Shown: positions 6,668 to 6,959 of the stretch, in pieces
Numbering within the stretch: the first letter of the stretch is position 1
Layout of the letters: each line of letters starts with the position of its first letter
Origin: Myxococcaceae bacterium
GTDB taxonomy: Bacteria; Myxococcota; Myxococcia; Myxococcales; Myxococcaceae
NCBI GenBank assembly: GCA_018262385.1
Contig: JAGSPQ010000183.1
Span: 1-6,959 of the forward strand
Direction: 5' to 3'
DNA length: 6,959 bases
Notes under the pieces: model-generated
The model's database searches: none
Told to the model about the DNA's origin: nothing
What the model saw: only the letters and a program-made list of their open reading frames with translations
Translations under genes and position numbers: made by a program

Positions 6668-6959
6668 CTGGGTGACGGTCGCGGCCTGAAGCGCGACCTG
6701 GGTCTGCGCCAGCAGGCGGCCGTTGATCGTCGCTCCGGTCTGGGCGGTGACGTCGGTCTTGCACAGCACGATCCCTTCGAAGTGCGAGTTGGCGCCGAGC
6801 GTCACCTTGCCGGCGACCTGCCAGAAGATGTTCTTCGCCTGCGCGCCGCCGATCAGCGTCACCTTCTTCGCCGCGGCGAGCGCCAGATCGCTGCTGGTCT
6901 GAAAGACCCAGACCTCGTTCGCGCCACCCGAGATCGTCAGATCGGTCGCGATGTTGACC
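6662..6959 (-). CDS. DUF3494 ice-binding-like protein, C-terminal part only
   Basis: Partial gene: the frame runs from the right window edge (first full codon at 6956-6958) to TAG at 6662-6664, giving 98 residues with the N-terminus missing. The fragment matches the C-terminal part of the DUF3494 ice-binding-like domain (Pfam PF11999): EVWVFQTSSDL (15-25), VTLIGGAQAKNIFWQVAGKV (33-52), TLGANSHFEGIVLCKTDV (53-70), TGATINGRLLAQTQVAL (74-90) and the terminal TVTQP. Members are secreted beta-solenoids, usually of about 200-250 residues; some bind ice and inhibit recrystallisation, others have unproven or adhesive roles. The protein stops at the domain end, with no C-terminal anchor or sorting signal. 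A GTG inside the fragment (6860-6862) could start a shorter frame, but conserved domain sequence continues upstream to the edge, so the true start is outside. Family assignment is very strong; actual ice binding is not shown by sequence alone. Confidence 0.93.
   Translation of the reverse strand, partial: VNIATDLTISGGANEVWVFQTSSDLALAAAKKVTLIGGAQAKNIFWQVAGKVTLGANSHFEGIVLCKTDVTAQTGATINGRLLAQTQVALQAATVTQP

Noticed and set aside
5319..6764. 481-codon minus-strand frame opposite the lipoprotein
   Set aside because: His/Arg/Gly-rich shadow; it also overlaps the ice-binding-like coding sequence in a different frame.

Overview
This is a GC-rich window (about two thirds G+C by eye, with strong G/C third-position bias, so long spurious frames run antisense to every real gene). 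I read six protein-coding genes and no RNA gene, mobile element or CRISPR array. The gene types suggest a Gram-negative bacterium, most likely a myxobacterium-like Myxococcota/Deltaproteobacteria member: an NtrC-type response regulator, a two-domain parvulin chaperone, a stand-alone TonB C-terminal domain protein, a lipoprotein whose lipobox is followed by a Ser/Asn/Pro/Asp-rich linker, and an ice-binding-like (DUF3494) protein. The taxonomic guess is inference from gene content and composition only.

Layout, left to right. (1) 1-1215, minus: sigma-54-dependent response regulator, cut by the left edge before its DNA-binding domain. (2) 1216-1392: divergent intergenic region containing the most AT-rich stretch noticed in the window. 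(3) 1393-2991, plus: exported SurA/PrsA-like peptidyl-prolyl isomerase/chaperone with two parvulin domains. (4) 3003-3791, minus: exported protein with a PEGA-like N-terminal half and a TonB C-terminal domain. It lies 44 bp downstream of (5) 3836-5212, minus: a proton-coupled oligopeptide transporter of the POT/PTR family, so 5 and 4 may be co-transcribed. (6) 5213-5339: divergent intergenic region with a 7-bp inverted repeat. (7) 5340-6656, plus: surface lipoprotein that looks like a right-handed beta-helix built from a duplicated module. (8) 6662-6959, minus: C-terminal part of a DUF3494 ice-binding-like protein, cut by the right edge.

Five of the six genes concern the cell envelope: periplasmic folding, peptide uptake, a periplasmic TonB-like domain, a surface lipoprotein and a secreted beta-solenoid. 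Gene orientation flips at four of the five gene boundaries, so they do not form one operon. The only co-directional pair is the transporter and the TonB-domain gene. Both convergent junctions are very tight (11 and 5 bp), and in each the two TAG stop codons sit inside the arms of a short inverted repeat. I see no convincing undescribed multi-gene system. The items most worth following are the ice-binding-like protein facing a beta-helix lipoprotein, the animal-like POT transporter paired with a TonB-domain protein, and the parvulin with substituted active-site histidines.
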